Origin: Glutinoglossum americanum
Lineage: Eukaryota > Ascomycota > Geoglossomycetes > Geoglossales > Geoglossaceae
DNA length: 64,000 nt
Direction: 5' to 3'
Assembly (NCBI GenBank): GCA_020080175.1
Contig: JAGHQL010000029.1
Location: forward strand, 1-64,000
Positions 20,980 to 34,383 of this stretch are shown here, in pieces (within the stretch, counting starts at the first letter, position 1; each line of letters opens with the position of its first letter). Made by a program: the position numbers and the translations under genes. The notes under the pieces were generated by a model, which was not told the origin of the DNA, did no database searches, and saw only the letters and a list, made by a program, of their open reading frames with translations.

Positions 20980-22501
20980 ATGGGTCTACCGTGAGTTTGC
21001 CTTTGTTCTCGTCTCGCGTGAACCTCACCCAGCGAAAAGCCACAGGGCGAAAGTGCGGCTTGCAGCGTGTTCACAGATAACCCTCACGAGACTGGATTTG
21101 CTGACTATTTCTCGCAACGCCAGAGTATGGCGAGAACCTACAGTTGTGGAAACCGCCACCAAGAACGATAAACCCTCGCATGCAAGATCCGCAATCCGCC
21201 GCCATCGCGTCCGTGGCAATCCTTATGCGGCTTCCGCATATCGATTATCCAACGGCGCTGCATCACAGGGTAGCGAAGCAACTCTTTCGCCACGACGCTC
21301 TCTTCTCTTTGAAGTAATTCGTCGTCCGCATCGTCGCATTTCTCTATCTGAGGATGATTCGTCATCAGAGTCCGATATGGAGCTCGACGCGATAGCGCAC
21401 GCTGCAGACCTTGCACGTCTGGAGGCATCAAACAGACGCCGCACGGAAAATGGCCGTGCGCTTTTACGTGATGCGCTTAGTTACGAGCGTTCTGGGAGAC
21501 GTTTACGGGATCGCCCCTCGGACTTCTCACGCAACATGCCTCCTCCTCTACCACCCGTTCCGGAGTCCAGAGATTATGCCCGTCGGCAGCCTTGGGAGCT
21601 AGCGATTGAAAGGGCTCGACTAGAAGAGCTTTATAGGCGAAGGGGCAGAATGGCAAGCCCGGCTTTTGTACCCACACCTCCTTATACTCCCGGTTCAGGA
21701 GATTCATCTGCGCGGTCGTCGCCTCACTCGCAAGCGATAACGCCGCCACTAGGCTCTGCCGCCCTTACGCCAGGATTCCCACCTGCACACAGATTCTCTG
21801 CCCCAGCACGCCAGCCTATGCAAGGTCCCCTAGCTCAGCCGACAACATATACCGGAGCGGATCCAGTCCGGCCCAGACCTAACCCCAATCAGGTAGACAT
21901 TGATGAGCTCCCGCCCCTCCGTCGCATGCGGCGGAGGATAGTCGATGGGCCTATCCCAAACACCGCCGAGGACTCCGAGCGACAATCGCAGACACCGCTT
22001 GTCGACGGACTCGGCGATCGCGAGCGCAGCCTTAGCCCGGACGACCCCTGGGAACACCTCCTCACAACCATGACACCTGATGCACATCTCCCCAGTACTG
22101 ACTCGTCATTCACCTCGGCCTCCGCTGCGGCATCTTTTGCCTCGCACCCTGCGTCCACTTCCACCTCTCTCGCCACCGCGCCCACTTCTACTCTCGACCC
22201 GTTTCCCGGCTGCGACCTCCTCGACTCCGATTCAGATGCTTCCATGACGGAAGCCGATGATGACGACTTTGACGCCCACGAATTCACTCACCTCTACGAC
22301 CATCCGGACCACGACTACCATCCCAGATCCATCCCCCTTGGGGCATCTCGAGACCGCAGAGGCCTCCGTGTGCCAACGGCAGCGGAGAGGAGGCAGGTTG
22401 AACACATATTCCGCGAGGAAATGAGAATGATGATGATGGGGCCGGATATGCCGGCCGAATGGTGGGAGTCCGAAGGTCTTCCACCTCCCAGAGCACCATA
22501 A
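20980..22501 (+). CDS. Uncharacterised fungal protein with MGLPVWREP start
   Basis: 462-residue protein of unknown function. Exon 1 is only 11 nt (20980-20990, ATG GGT CTA CC), then a 133-nt intron (20991-21123, GTGAGT...CCAG with a GCTGAC branch-like string), then exon 2 at 21124-22501. The junction gives MGLPVWREPTVVETATK, followed by ARSAIRRHRVRGN. I recall this MG.P.WR.P...ARS.IRR pattern as the start of a Pezizomycotina protein group. The rest is rich in Arg, Ser, Pro and Asp/Glu, with no folded domain visible. Blocks worth noting are RRQPWELAIERARLEELYRR (about 165-185), LSPDDPWEHLLTTMTPDAHLP, and a C-terminal segment VEHIFREEMRMMMMGPDMP followed by AEWWESEGLPP. Probably disordered and regulatory; the function is not inferable. 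Confidence 0.68.
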
Positions 22502-23367
22502 AGCTCCTGCCAAGGCGGGCGGTTTCCACGTGGTCGCCTCCGGACTGGAGAGTGGATAGCCCTCCTTTTACTTAGATCCGTGTTGTTCATAGGACGTCCT
22601 TACCTCCATTGTCCTTTCTAATCCGATTACCTTTTATATACTCTGAGAGATATGGTACCTTTATTCACACCTCCGCGTTTCAACTAACGGGTCATTTAAT
22701 TGCCTTTTTCTTTTCGGTCTGAGTGCATGATCAGGTTATATCCGCTATCTTAAGCGCGGTCAAGGGATATTTTTTATTAAAGTGTTCGGCGTTTGCCTTT
22801 CTGGAGCGTTCGTCTTTGTGGAGGGGGTGTGAATTTCCGCCAGGCGCGTGAGATATGGTCTAAAGGGGAAAGGACATATGCCTCAGTCCCCCTTTGCGAG
22901 CCCTATGGCCGTTTTTATCCTTCATATTCCGTCTCTGCAATTGCATTGCACGCTCCCAAAACAAAAAATTGCTTTTTTAACCGTACAAGATGCAAAAAGC
23001 TTGCTTTTTTCACCTTTCTAAAAAAAATCCCCCCAAAGGGAGCGAACGCATTATCCTCCCATACAATTTCCGATTTTGATTTATTTATTTTAACTGGCTT
23101 TCGCCATCACGGAGATCTCTTTTGCCGTTCTGAAAGATGCACTTTGTTTTTTGGTTTCTTTCCCCGGCAACGATGGGAGATAGAACGGGAGGGAGAGCGC
23201 GGTGTAAGTTTTTGTCAACTGTATTCTATTTCTCATTCCAAACCGACGGGATTCGATCATTCAGTCAAGAGCAAATTAGTCCCGGAGAATCGAGGAGTCA
23301 ATTACATGCATCATTTCGTGGCCTTTCCGTTCCGTTCGCACACTTGACCACTACACATTCCACAAAA
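22502..23367. other. 3' intergenic region between convergent genes
   Basis: 866 bp between the stops of the MGLP gene and the YFH7-like kinase. It is AT-rich around 22950-23100 with A6-A8 and T6 runs. An open frame at 22793-23347 is rich in Phe, Cys and Arg and has no domain, so I do not call it. Confidence 0.5.
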
Positions 23368-24221
23368 TCACGTCCTCTCTCCACCATCCACCCCGACCCC
23401 AACACCCGCAGGCTCCGCCCATCCCTCATCTTCCACACTCTTCACCACCTCCTGCACCTCCAACCGTTCCCTCACAATCTCTTCCCCGTTCACCAAATCA
23501 TTCCCATCCGCCCTCCTCCCCGCCTCCTCCTCATCGCGCGCAATCCCCGCCGCCACATGTCTACCCACCAACCTCCTCCTCGCGACCTGGAAATCCACCT
23601 CCACGAACCAAAGCTCGTCCATCAGCCCCGCGGCCGTGGACCAGGGCTCTCGGTTAAGACTTAGATAGTTCCCCTCGAATATCAGCACGCGGGAGGTTGG
23701 GGGGATGGGGATGTCGTCCTCGACGGGGTCCTTCGTGGAGTGCGAGAACGAGGGGGCGTGGATCGTTGGGGCCGCGGGCGTTAGCGGTGCGCGGAGGGCC
23801 TGCACTAGGGAGAGGAAGGCCGGCGCGTCGAAGGTCCAGTGTGCGCCGCGGCGGGCGTGCGCGAGCTCGGGGTCGGGCATCGAGGAGAGGTGAGCGCGCG
23901 TGTAGTGGTAGCCGTCCATGGGAACGAATGTCGCGATGTCAGGTTCCGCCGCGGCTTCGGATGGGGGGGACGAGGCGCGATGAAGGGCGTTTAGGCGCTG
24001 GGTGACCGTTATCGCGAGGGTGGTTTTTCCAGAACCGGGGATTCCGGAGATGGAGATTAGGAGGCGATTGTTTTGGGGGAGGGATTGGTAGCGTGCTGTT
24101 ATTGCGTTGCGTTATAGATATGTATGTCAGATATTTACGGCAAGAGGTTTTCGGGGCGTTAGAGTGGGGGAGGGAGCTTACACCATGTCTTCTCAACTAG
24201 ATGGTTGATTTGCGGTTCCAT
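23368..24221 (-). CDS. P-loop kinase, YFH7 / uridine-kinase-like
   Basis: Predicted ATP-dependent small-molecule kinase of the phosphoribulokinase/uridine kinase superfamily, nearest in style to fungal YFH7-like proteins. Two exons: 24221-24182 and 24095-23368, joined across an 86-nt intron (GTAAGC...ACAG), 255 residues. After a short N-terminal helix (MEPQINHLVEKTW) comes the P-loop LLISISGIPGSGKTTLA, then MDGYHY with the conserved substrate Asp, and RRGAHWTFDAPAFL. A Walker-B-like strand RVLIFEGNYLSL and a lid region RRLVGRHVAAGIARDEEEA with N-DLVN follow. The order and spacing match the family. The physiological substrate is unknown. Starts 391 bp downstream (in transcription) of the ALG11 stop. 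Confidence 0.8.
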
Positions 24222-24612
24222 TAGGGGCTGCTGGTGGCTTGTTTTTATTTTGGTCGGGGCGTTTAGATCGGCGTTTTCAATCAATGGAGGTGCATCGCAG
24301 GGTGGTTGCGCAAGTGTAGTACAATAAGATAACGATTCCTGCGGGGGTCGGCTACATATGCGGTATGTATGCGAAGGTGGGGGGGGTGTTGCGCTGGAGA
24401 CGAGGCCGGACATAATTCCACTGGAATGGATCTCGCAATATTAGATATATCAATCAATTACCGCTATATAACCGTATCGGGTAGGTGCCTAGGCCAAGCA
24501 GGATAGCTCATGCGTATGAGTGTTAATACAATTTACAATACAGATTCAAGATCTTAGACATTCAAGTGAGTATATACGCATAATCTCTCTATACGCCCAG
24601 TGTGCTCAATCC
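24222..24612. other. Intergenic region, YFH7-like promoter / ALG11 3' end
   Basis: 391 bp between two minus-strand genes. Contains AT-rich sequence at 24430-24480. No coding sequence is supported. Confidence 0.5.
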
Positions 24613-26440
24613 CTAAGAACTAGAATCCAGACTACTACTAGCGCTCTCCAGTTCGATCAACCGTTCCATCTGTGCGATCCATCGCTTCGCAAACGCTTCC
24701 TCTGTGAATCTCTTCGCGGAGGCCCGTGCTCGTTTGCGCATCGTGAGTGTGTCGTCAGTGGAGAGTGCGAAAGCTGTTTTGAATGCGGATGCAAATTCGG
24801 CGGCTGTTGTGGCGTGGAAGCCTAAGGAGTTATTAGCGGGATTTCCGTGTTAGGGGGAAGGAGGCTAGACTCACCAGTAGGGCCTCCATCAAACTCCACA
24901 ACAATGTCTTCCTTTGGCCCACCACTATCATGAACCACGCTGATCAATCCTGCGGCCTGGTACTCCACAATGCCGATCCCAAAATGCTCATTCCACATCC
25001 CATTCACCCCTATCCAGCTCTTCCGTAGCCAATCGAGGATCTCCGGCCATGTTGCATCACAGATAAACGACACACTGTCTTTAACTTTAAGCTCATGTGC
25101 GAGTAGACGGAGGTCATACACTCTTGTTGCATCGTCGCTGTGACGGACCGAGCCGATGAAAGCAAGTCTAATGGGTGGTCCGGCGGGCGATTGGTTCAGG
25201 AGCTTAGCAAAGGATTCGAGGATCAAAGCGTGGTTTTTTTCGGGACGGAACTGAGCGATGTAGAGGATCACCCGCTCGCGCTTTCTCTCACTTTCGGCAC
25301 CGGCATCGACCTCCCGCTCTAGTTCTTCCACCGCTACAGGAGGGAAGACGACTTGGACGTCTGAGAACTTCGACCTCTTAGCGCGAGCGGGTCCCCAGAG
25401 CGAACGGATGTGTGCTTGCGTCCAGGAAGAGTTTGTCATTACAATATCCACGCCGCCACCTACCCAGCTGTAGATGCGAGCGAAAAGGTGCCAGTATTTC
25501 TTCTTTGCTTTGCCCTTCCATCCTTTGCCAGTACCAGCGTTCAAGCCCTGCCCGCCTTCGTCGAGAGAGCCAAGCATGTCCGTCGATATGGTAGGGTAGT
25601 GCACATAAGCACCCGTAGGGGTAATTGGGAAGAGGAATTTGGAGAAGGCGAGAGCAAACGCGTAGCCCATAGTGTCGACGAATATATCTGGGACCAGAAG
25701 AGAAAATGCATCATATGCTACAATGAGCGAGCCAAGCGACTGGCCCAGAAGCGTTACATGCGGGTAGGTGCTACTTAGAACATAATGCCTAGTGGATAGG
25801 TAAAGAAATATAACGGTTGGGGAGTGAAGGCGAATGTTGAAGCGTTGCTGTACTCAGGATTGCTGTTAGCTTTCTAGCACATCACTGGGGAATGACTTCA
25901 GATCCCACCAGGCGCAATACATACCTCTACTCTCTCCAGAATAGCTGTCTTGTCGACATCATGATCCCCAGTGTACACCACACAAACAGCCTTCGGCCAT
26001 CTCTTCTGAGTGGCTCTTATTGCAGCCCACAAGACTCGCTCACCCCCGCCGCCAGCATTACTACCAACTCACAGGGACGTCAGTTTACAATATCCCGTTA
26101 CACAATGCATGCAGGCAGCCTCGAAAACTCACCAAAATGGATGAAAGAATCCTACAACGCCTTCCCACTCCCTGGGCGCTTTCTCTCCGTTCGCCGCGGA
26201 TCCAGTCGCATGGCTTTCAATGGTCTCCCACTCATCCTCTTCCACACTCGCTACATCCTTTTTCTGCCTACGTAGCTCTTCCTCTTCGATTTGCACACGG
26301 GCGAGGAGCTGTGCCCGTCGATCTCGAGATTTGCGACGAAGGTACCATCCTATGACTCGGCCGAGATATGTGAGGAAAGGTGCCACGTAGAAGATTAAAA
26401 CAGCAGGGACACCAAGCAGAAATAGGTAAAGAATAATCAT
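24613..26440 (-). CDS. ALG11: GDP-Man:Man3GlcNAc2-PP-dolichol alpha-1,2-mannosyltransferase
   Basis: ER mannosyltransferase that adds the fourth and fifth mannoses to the lipid-linked N-glycan precursor on the cytosolic face. Four exons: 26440-26133, 26060-25925, 25847-24875 and 24821-24613, totalling 541 residues (yeast Alg11 is 548). Introns are 72, 77 and 53 nt. An N-terminal membrane helix ([19 protein letters not shown]) precedes the GT-B domain: [64 protein letters not shown] and [14 protein letters not shown]. The donor-site block is [29 protein letters not shown], given here in two parts across the family core. Exon 4 supplies the last 70 residues. Divergent from COX18 with 232 bp between starts. 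Confidence 0.92.
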
Positions 26441-26672
26441 GTCGCAAAGCAACTAGTCGGGATAGTTAGACTTAAAATGCTCATTGTCGAATGTTTAAAT
26501 CATGGTTCATCCCATCTATCTGCCTTTGGTGTCCTTGTGTCCTTTCGGTTCTGACAGATCAGCACGACACTGCTACGTATGCCAGTTATTTGAAACATCC
26601 CAGCTGTGCACAATAACATGCCTTGAACGACAGAGCCACCAATGGCAGATTAGACACTCTCTTTTACTCATT
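26441..26672. promoter_or_regulatory. Bidirectional promoter, ALG11 / COX18
   Basis: 232 bp separate the two start codons, so both genes must share or overlap their control regions. If COX18 used the upstream in-frame ATG at 26502, only 61 bp would remain, which is one reason to prefer the later start. Confidence 0.5.
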
Positions 26673-27725
26673 ATGCCAACCCTACGCCCCTATCCCAGCG
26701 TCTCCTGGAACTACAATCTGCGCTATAAGCTCCGGAATTCAACGTTATCCCAACCTCACAGAGGCTTCCACTCCACCCCGCAACCGCAATTCATCGAACC
26801 TGTTATCTCTGCAACTCACTATGTGCTTGAAACCTTACATACTACTACGCCCCTGCCCTGGGTGGGAGTCCTACCCCTCACGGCCTTTCTTGTCCGCGCG
26901 ACCTTCACAGCTCCCTTAGCCATTTACTCCCGCCGTGTTCAACAGCGGCAATTGGCCCTGCGGTATGTGCTGTTAGCGTGGCGAGACCAGATTCGCCATC
27001 GCACCTTGCGTGAGTGGGGTGCAACGGGGCGCAAGAACTGCGAAAGTCGAATTACCAAGGCGATTCGGCTGAAGCAATCTGAACTATATAAACGGTGGAG
27101 TTGCGAACGGTGGAAGTTATTTTTACCACTGGCTCAGCTGCCTGTTTGGCTAGTAGTCGTGGAGACGATCAGAAGGATGTGTGGGACCCATAAGGGATTA
27201 TTGGGGCTGATATTTTCGACACGGGAGGAGATTCCGTCCTCAAACATTCCGAACCTCGAAGCCCCCACTGGTGTTTTGACTACACAGACTCAAAATCTAG
27301 GGGACTTTCTCGGGTCAATAGAAGCCGGGAATCTCAAGGAACTTGTAACCATTGAGCCGTCGTTCGCCCAAGAAGGCGCACTCTGGTTCCAAGACCTTCT
27401 GGTACCGGATCCGCTTCTTATACTTCCATTTGTTCTATCCGGCTCGCTCTTTATGAACCTCTATCTCGGCACACGGGACGTTCGGACCAAGAAGCTATCG
27501 GTATATCAGCGGAGATGGATGAATACATTAAAGATCTTCGCCCTCGCCATTGGGCCTATGACCTTACAGGTCCCAAGTGCGATTCTAGTATACTGGATAT
27601 CTAGTTCATTCTTCGCATTGGGTCAGAATGTACTGCTGGACAAGTTCCTGCCGTTGGCCCCAGGGTTAAATACGGAGAAAAAAGAGAGCACCGAGAAAAC
27701 TGTTGATGGACAAAAGAAGGATTAG
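26673..27725 (+). CDS. COX18: Mitochondrial inner-membrane insertase Cox18 (Oxa1/YidC family)
   Basis: Insertase of the Oxa1/YidC family that exports the C-terminal tail of Cox2 across the mitochondrial inner membrane. One exon, 350 residues from the chosen Met. The N-terminus (MPTLRPYPSVSWNYN.. then HRGFHSTPQ) looks like a presequence with a cleavage region. The first membrane segment is PWVGVLPLTAFLVRATFTAPL, followed by a long basic helical hairpin (RRVQQRQLALRY..). Further segments are FLPLAQLPVWLVVVETIRRM, LLILPFVLSGSLFMNLYLG, LKIFALAIGPMTLQVPSAI and LVYWISSSFFALGQNVLLD. The tail is Lys/Glu-rich. The open frame starts upstream at 26502, but residues before MPTLRP look like untranslated sequence. 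Confidence 0.85.
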   Translation: MPTLRPYPSVSWNYNLRYKLRNSTLSQPHRGFHSTPQPQFIEPVISATHYVLETLHTTTPLPWVGVLPLTAFLVRATFTAPLAIYSRRVQQRQLALRYVLLAWRDQIRHRTLREWGATGRKNCESRITKAIRLKQSELYKRWSCERWKLFLPLAQLPVWLVVVETIRRMCGTHKGLLGLIFSTREEIPSSNIPNLEAPTGVLTTQTQNLGDFLGSIEAGNLKELVTIEPSFAQEGALWFQDLLVPDPLLILPFVLSGSLFMNLYLGTRDVRTKKLSVYQRRWMNTLKIFALAIGPMTLQVPSAILVYWISSSFFALGQNVLLDKFLPLAPGLNTEKKESTEKTVDGQKKD

Positions 27726-28035
27726 GACTAAGGATTGTATATTGTAGCTCTTCTGTTCATTCTGTGGTAGACTGAGCCCTAGAACTTGCCGAGCAGGCAG
27801 AACATTATTTCAATGCCACCCCATACCAACTTCATACTCTATCCCATTACTCTCCTATCCGATCTGATCGAATTGACACGCAACCCTCCCCCTGACAGTG
27901 ACGAGAAGTATAGTGCAAAACCACAGTCAGTCCTGTCCCACCTTCCTAAGCAAGTCAAACCAAAGAAATAAAATACGCCACACTACGATAAAAATCCCAT
28001 TACGCACCTCACCAAGAGGCTGTGATCGTCACCAA
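27726..28035. other. 3' intergenic region between convergent genes
   Basis: 310 bp between the COX18 stop and the transporter stop. Contains 3' UTR-like sequence only. Confidence 0.5.
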
Positions 28036-30240
28036 TTACCTAGAATTGTCCCTGCAAGAGAAACTCCCACTCCCTGAATCCGTTCGAATGGCCTCGATGG
28101 AAGACCAAAAACCAAGGCCGCACTGTAAACAAAAAACCCAAAAAAACGATCGTTAGCCATCGCCGCTCCATCCGAAAGGGTTCCGCAACCAACGTGGACG
28201 ATGGAATCAACTCACGATAACACCCCCAACAACGACCATCAGCAAGTTAAGCATGGTCAGCGCAGCCTTGCTAGGTGAAGAGAACCAATTCCCCCGATTC
28301 AAGAACAACCAAAATACCCCGGCAAGTCCGTAAGTGAACCAGCTCGCAAACAACGAGCTCTACTCAACATCGCATCTCCCAATTAGCTCTAATCCTTTCC
28401 CCAAACCCTCAAGACTAGCCGTAGAGAAGGAGACAAAACCTACGACTACACCCAAGAGGTTATTAAATACCGGAATCGCCTCCGCGATAATCCAAGCAAT
28501 GACCCAGAGTACGACGGTGAGGAGGACCCAAATGAAAGTCGAGAAAGCCGAGCTACTCCCAATATGTTTCGTACCGCGAAAAAGCCTTACGTAGATATAT
28601 TTCTAGCCAAAAAAATTAAAAAAAAAAAGATAAAGTTAGACCTCGTCATACTACACTCCCAAAGTTTTTCCAGCGTAATGACTTACAACGGCAATATGAC
28701 CATTAATGACCCCGGAAATGACAATCTAACCCCCGCCATATCAGCATTCGGGACCCTAGACGGGGGGGATCACACATGGGTGGCTGGAACAAACCGTAGG
28801 AATTGCCACTCCCCAAGCCACTTTCCTTAGAATGGGACTCGTGGAACCCAACGCCGGAGAAGTCACACCCTGGCCGGCGTACCTGTAGATAACAACAGCG
28901 GCGATAACATATAGTGTCGTATCAGCAAACTGTAGCGTAACTAGAGCCTTTGGATAGTCACTGGGAGTCTTCATCTCGGAAATGAAACTGAAGAAGGCAA
29001 CGTGGCCAGCTGCTGGAAATGTCAGTATCGAACTATTTTAGCTCAGTGTTTTTTCAGTGCCAAATTCAGTCATCTGGGTTTGGAGGACGAACCCCTCGCC
29101 CCCAAATGTATCGAAGGCGTAGCCTCCATAGCGATCAAGATATTGGCACATACCGTAAGCAAAGACAATATTAGTAACGGCTAAGAATCCCTTGTAGAGA
29201 CTTGTGTTGTTGGTCGCTTTGACGGCGCCATCACCTGGCTTCCAAATTGCCACACCAAACATCGTGATAAGCACGGCTGCGGAAATGCTGATGAAAGCTA
29301 CACGGAGTTCTCAGCGGTTGTCTCCCTCGATTAGAGATAAGGGAAGCCATATAGCAGCTCACAGGCAACGGAAAAATAAGAGATATTCTTGAGAGTCCTT
29401 GGAAGCGTGAAGAGGATGCTTATGACCATCCCGGCAACAGCGAATATAATCGTACATGCTCCATGATTAGAAAGGACATTCAACATGATGGCGAATGTCA
29501 AGACGTGGCTGGCCATGATGAAGATAAGGAAGGTGATTTGTGCGATGCCGAAGATCTCGCGGCCTGTGGCACCGAGGAGCACTTCTCCTGCATCGGCCAT
29601 ATTATGGACATGAGGGTAGCAGGCCTTGAATTGACCAATGACGTAGCCGGTATATGTGGCAGCCATCCCCAAGCCGATAATAAGAATAATGCCCCTAGGA
29701 GTAGCCACCACCGTTAATGGGGGGAAGTCTCGGTGGTGAAAGGTTTCTTCTTAGGGAAATATTCTTACGGTACGAGCCCAATGGTCGCAAGAGCCGATGG
29801 CAGGGACAGGATCCCAAGGGATATCGTCTCCGCTATCATGACTGTGGGATCGTTATTAATATAACTTGGAAGGGCCGTTGTGCGGTTGGAGATATTTACG
29901 CAGAGCAACATGCCTGCGCACTATAGTCAATCCGAGGTTCATCCGTTCTTAAGCGTCCAAAGGACACCCACCACCACGCCATAGTTCTATACTTCACATC
30001 AGAATGCTCTTCATCACCAAACGGTTCCTCCCTCTCCGGAGCTCTGCTCCCCTTCCGCCCCCTCTCTGCATCGGCTGGGTTAAGAGCTTCATCAGAAACC
30101 TCCTCCTTGTTCGCATTGCCCTTGGTCGAAGACTCCAAGCTCAAATCCTCACCGCTGCTGCCCTCATGGGCCTGATTTGGTCGGCTTGGTCCGTATTCGA
30201 GATCCCTGTTGTCTGTGCTAATGCAATGGATAACCGACAT
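28036..30240 (-). CDS. AAAP-family amino-acid transporter
   Basis: Multi-pass amino-acid permease of the AAAP family (fungal Mtr / AVT-like group), at the plasma or vacuolar membrane. Ten exons: 30240-29972, 29913-29900, 29841-29769, 29694-29363, 29297-29154, 29012-28795, 28725-28687, 28602-28444, 28359-28216 and 28122-28036, giving 492 residues. Exon 2 is a 14-nt microexon. After an 85-residue acidic N-terminus, MAWW leads into LLMIAETISLGILSLPSAL (TM1). About ten more helices follow, including GIILIIGLGMAATYTGYVIGQF, ITFLIFIMASHVLTFAIM, FISISAAVLITMFGVAIW and AGHVAFFSFISEM. Also seen are IVISGVINGHIAV, VFNNLLGVVSSLFASWFTYG and LTMLNLLMVVVGGVICGLGF. The C-terminus SGSGSFSCRDNSR is typical of the group. 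Substrate unknown. Confidence 0.85.
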
Positions 30241-31294
30241 ACTGGGTAAAAAACACACGAGCTGTCTGCTGAGTTCGTAGGAATATGGGAGCTTGGTTTC
30301 CTATAAAGGTTCCCAAGTTTGTGACGCCATCGCTGGGTCGCCACTGCCTCATAGTTTCTGACGGCTAGGCATGCTCCTTCCCCCCCTAACTTCTTTCTTT
30401 CCACTCAATAACACGACATTTTTGAATAAGGTAATGTCAGTGGTTCCATTGTTTCGAAGCTGTAACGGAATTGCTTGTGCACTTGACAACATTTGCCAAA
30501 AGGAGATATATCGACATCTAGAATTGGAAGTATTATCATGCGGTCATGAGTGGGCATATGGGGCCCACAAAACTTCAAACTCAGCCCACTCATGACTCTT
30601 CATGCCAAGGACAGTATGATACATTTAGTCATTTTGGGAAGTGGTTGAGTTTTGAGAAGTGGATCGCGATGGTGTTTTGTAGTATTAGTCAGCATTGAGC
30701 TGCGGATGGCCCTCATCTATATACGCGCGTTTTTGATCTCGTGGAACCAAGTGAAATACGTAAAACACCGGGTTTCAGCGAACTCTACATGACTCAAGAC
30801 TTCGATTTAGAGACTTACCTTGAACTTATTTTACGTATAGCTCCGAGGGGATCTACACAGCTTTTCATCTTAAATTTTTAAGGTTTCTCAGGAAAGGTTA
30901 ATAACCCCCCGGCGGGGAGGGGTGGGGGGGTGGAAGAGAGAAAACATCGAGTTTGCATTTTTCGTATTTGTAGTTGATATTTGTCATTGGGGCGCTTTGC
31001 TTTGCCTTTGCCTCCGCGACGCAATTTTCGGAAAGAAAGGACAGGAGATTGAACGGAAAAATGAGGATTTGGAAAAAGAAAGGAAAGGGGAGAGGGGGAT
31101 GCGGGGAAGATGAGGGGTTGTGTGTGTTAGTGTGTCCGGGATTGTTTTTGAGAGAAGAAAAATAAAATATGGGAGATAAAACAAGGGAAATAGATAGATA
31201 GATAGGTAGTCCACCAACCCGCTTCTCCGTGGAGAAGGAAGGGAAAAAAAAAAAAGAAAAAAGAAAAAGGGAGGTAGGCTAGAAATTTATTACC
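30241..31294. promoter_or_regulatory. Promoter of the AAAP transporter and GDH 3' region
   Basis: 1.05 kb between two minus-strand genes. It carries a perfect 13-bp inverted repeat at 30543-30596 about 300 bp before the transporter start, and an A/G-rich stretch next to the GDH stop (31010-31270). No gene is supported; the open frames here lack domains. Confidence 0.5.
30543..30596. repeat. Perfect 13-bp inverted repeat upstream of the transporter
   Basis: GTCATGAGTGGGC (30543-30555) is repeated as its exact reverse complement at 30584-30596, separated by 28 nt. The arms contain ATGAGT/ACTCAT, which resembles half of a bZIP (Gcn4/CpcA-like) site. It lies 303-356 bases upstream of the transporter ATG. 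Confidence 0.7.

Positions 31295-34383
<3,089 letters not shown>

Noticed and set aside
22793-23347. 184-codon plus-strand open frame
   Set aside because: AT-rich composition, many Phe/Cys/Arg and no domain; it fits two convergent 3' UTRs.
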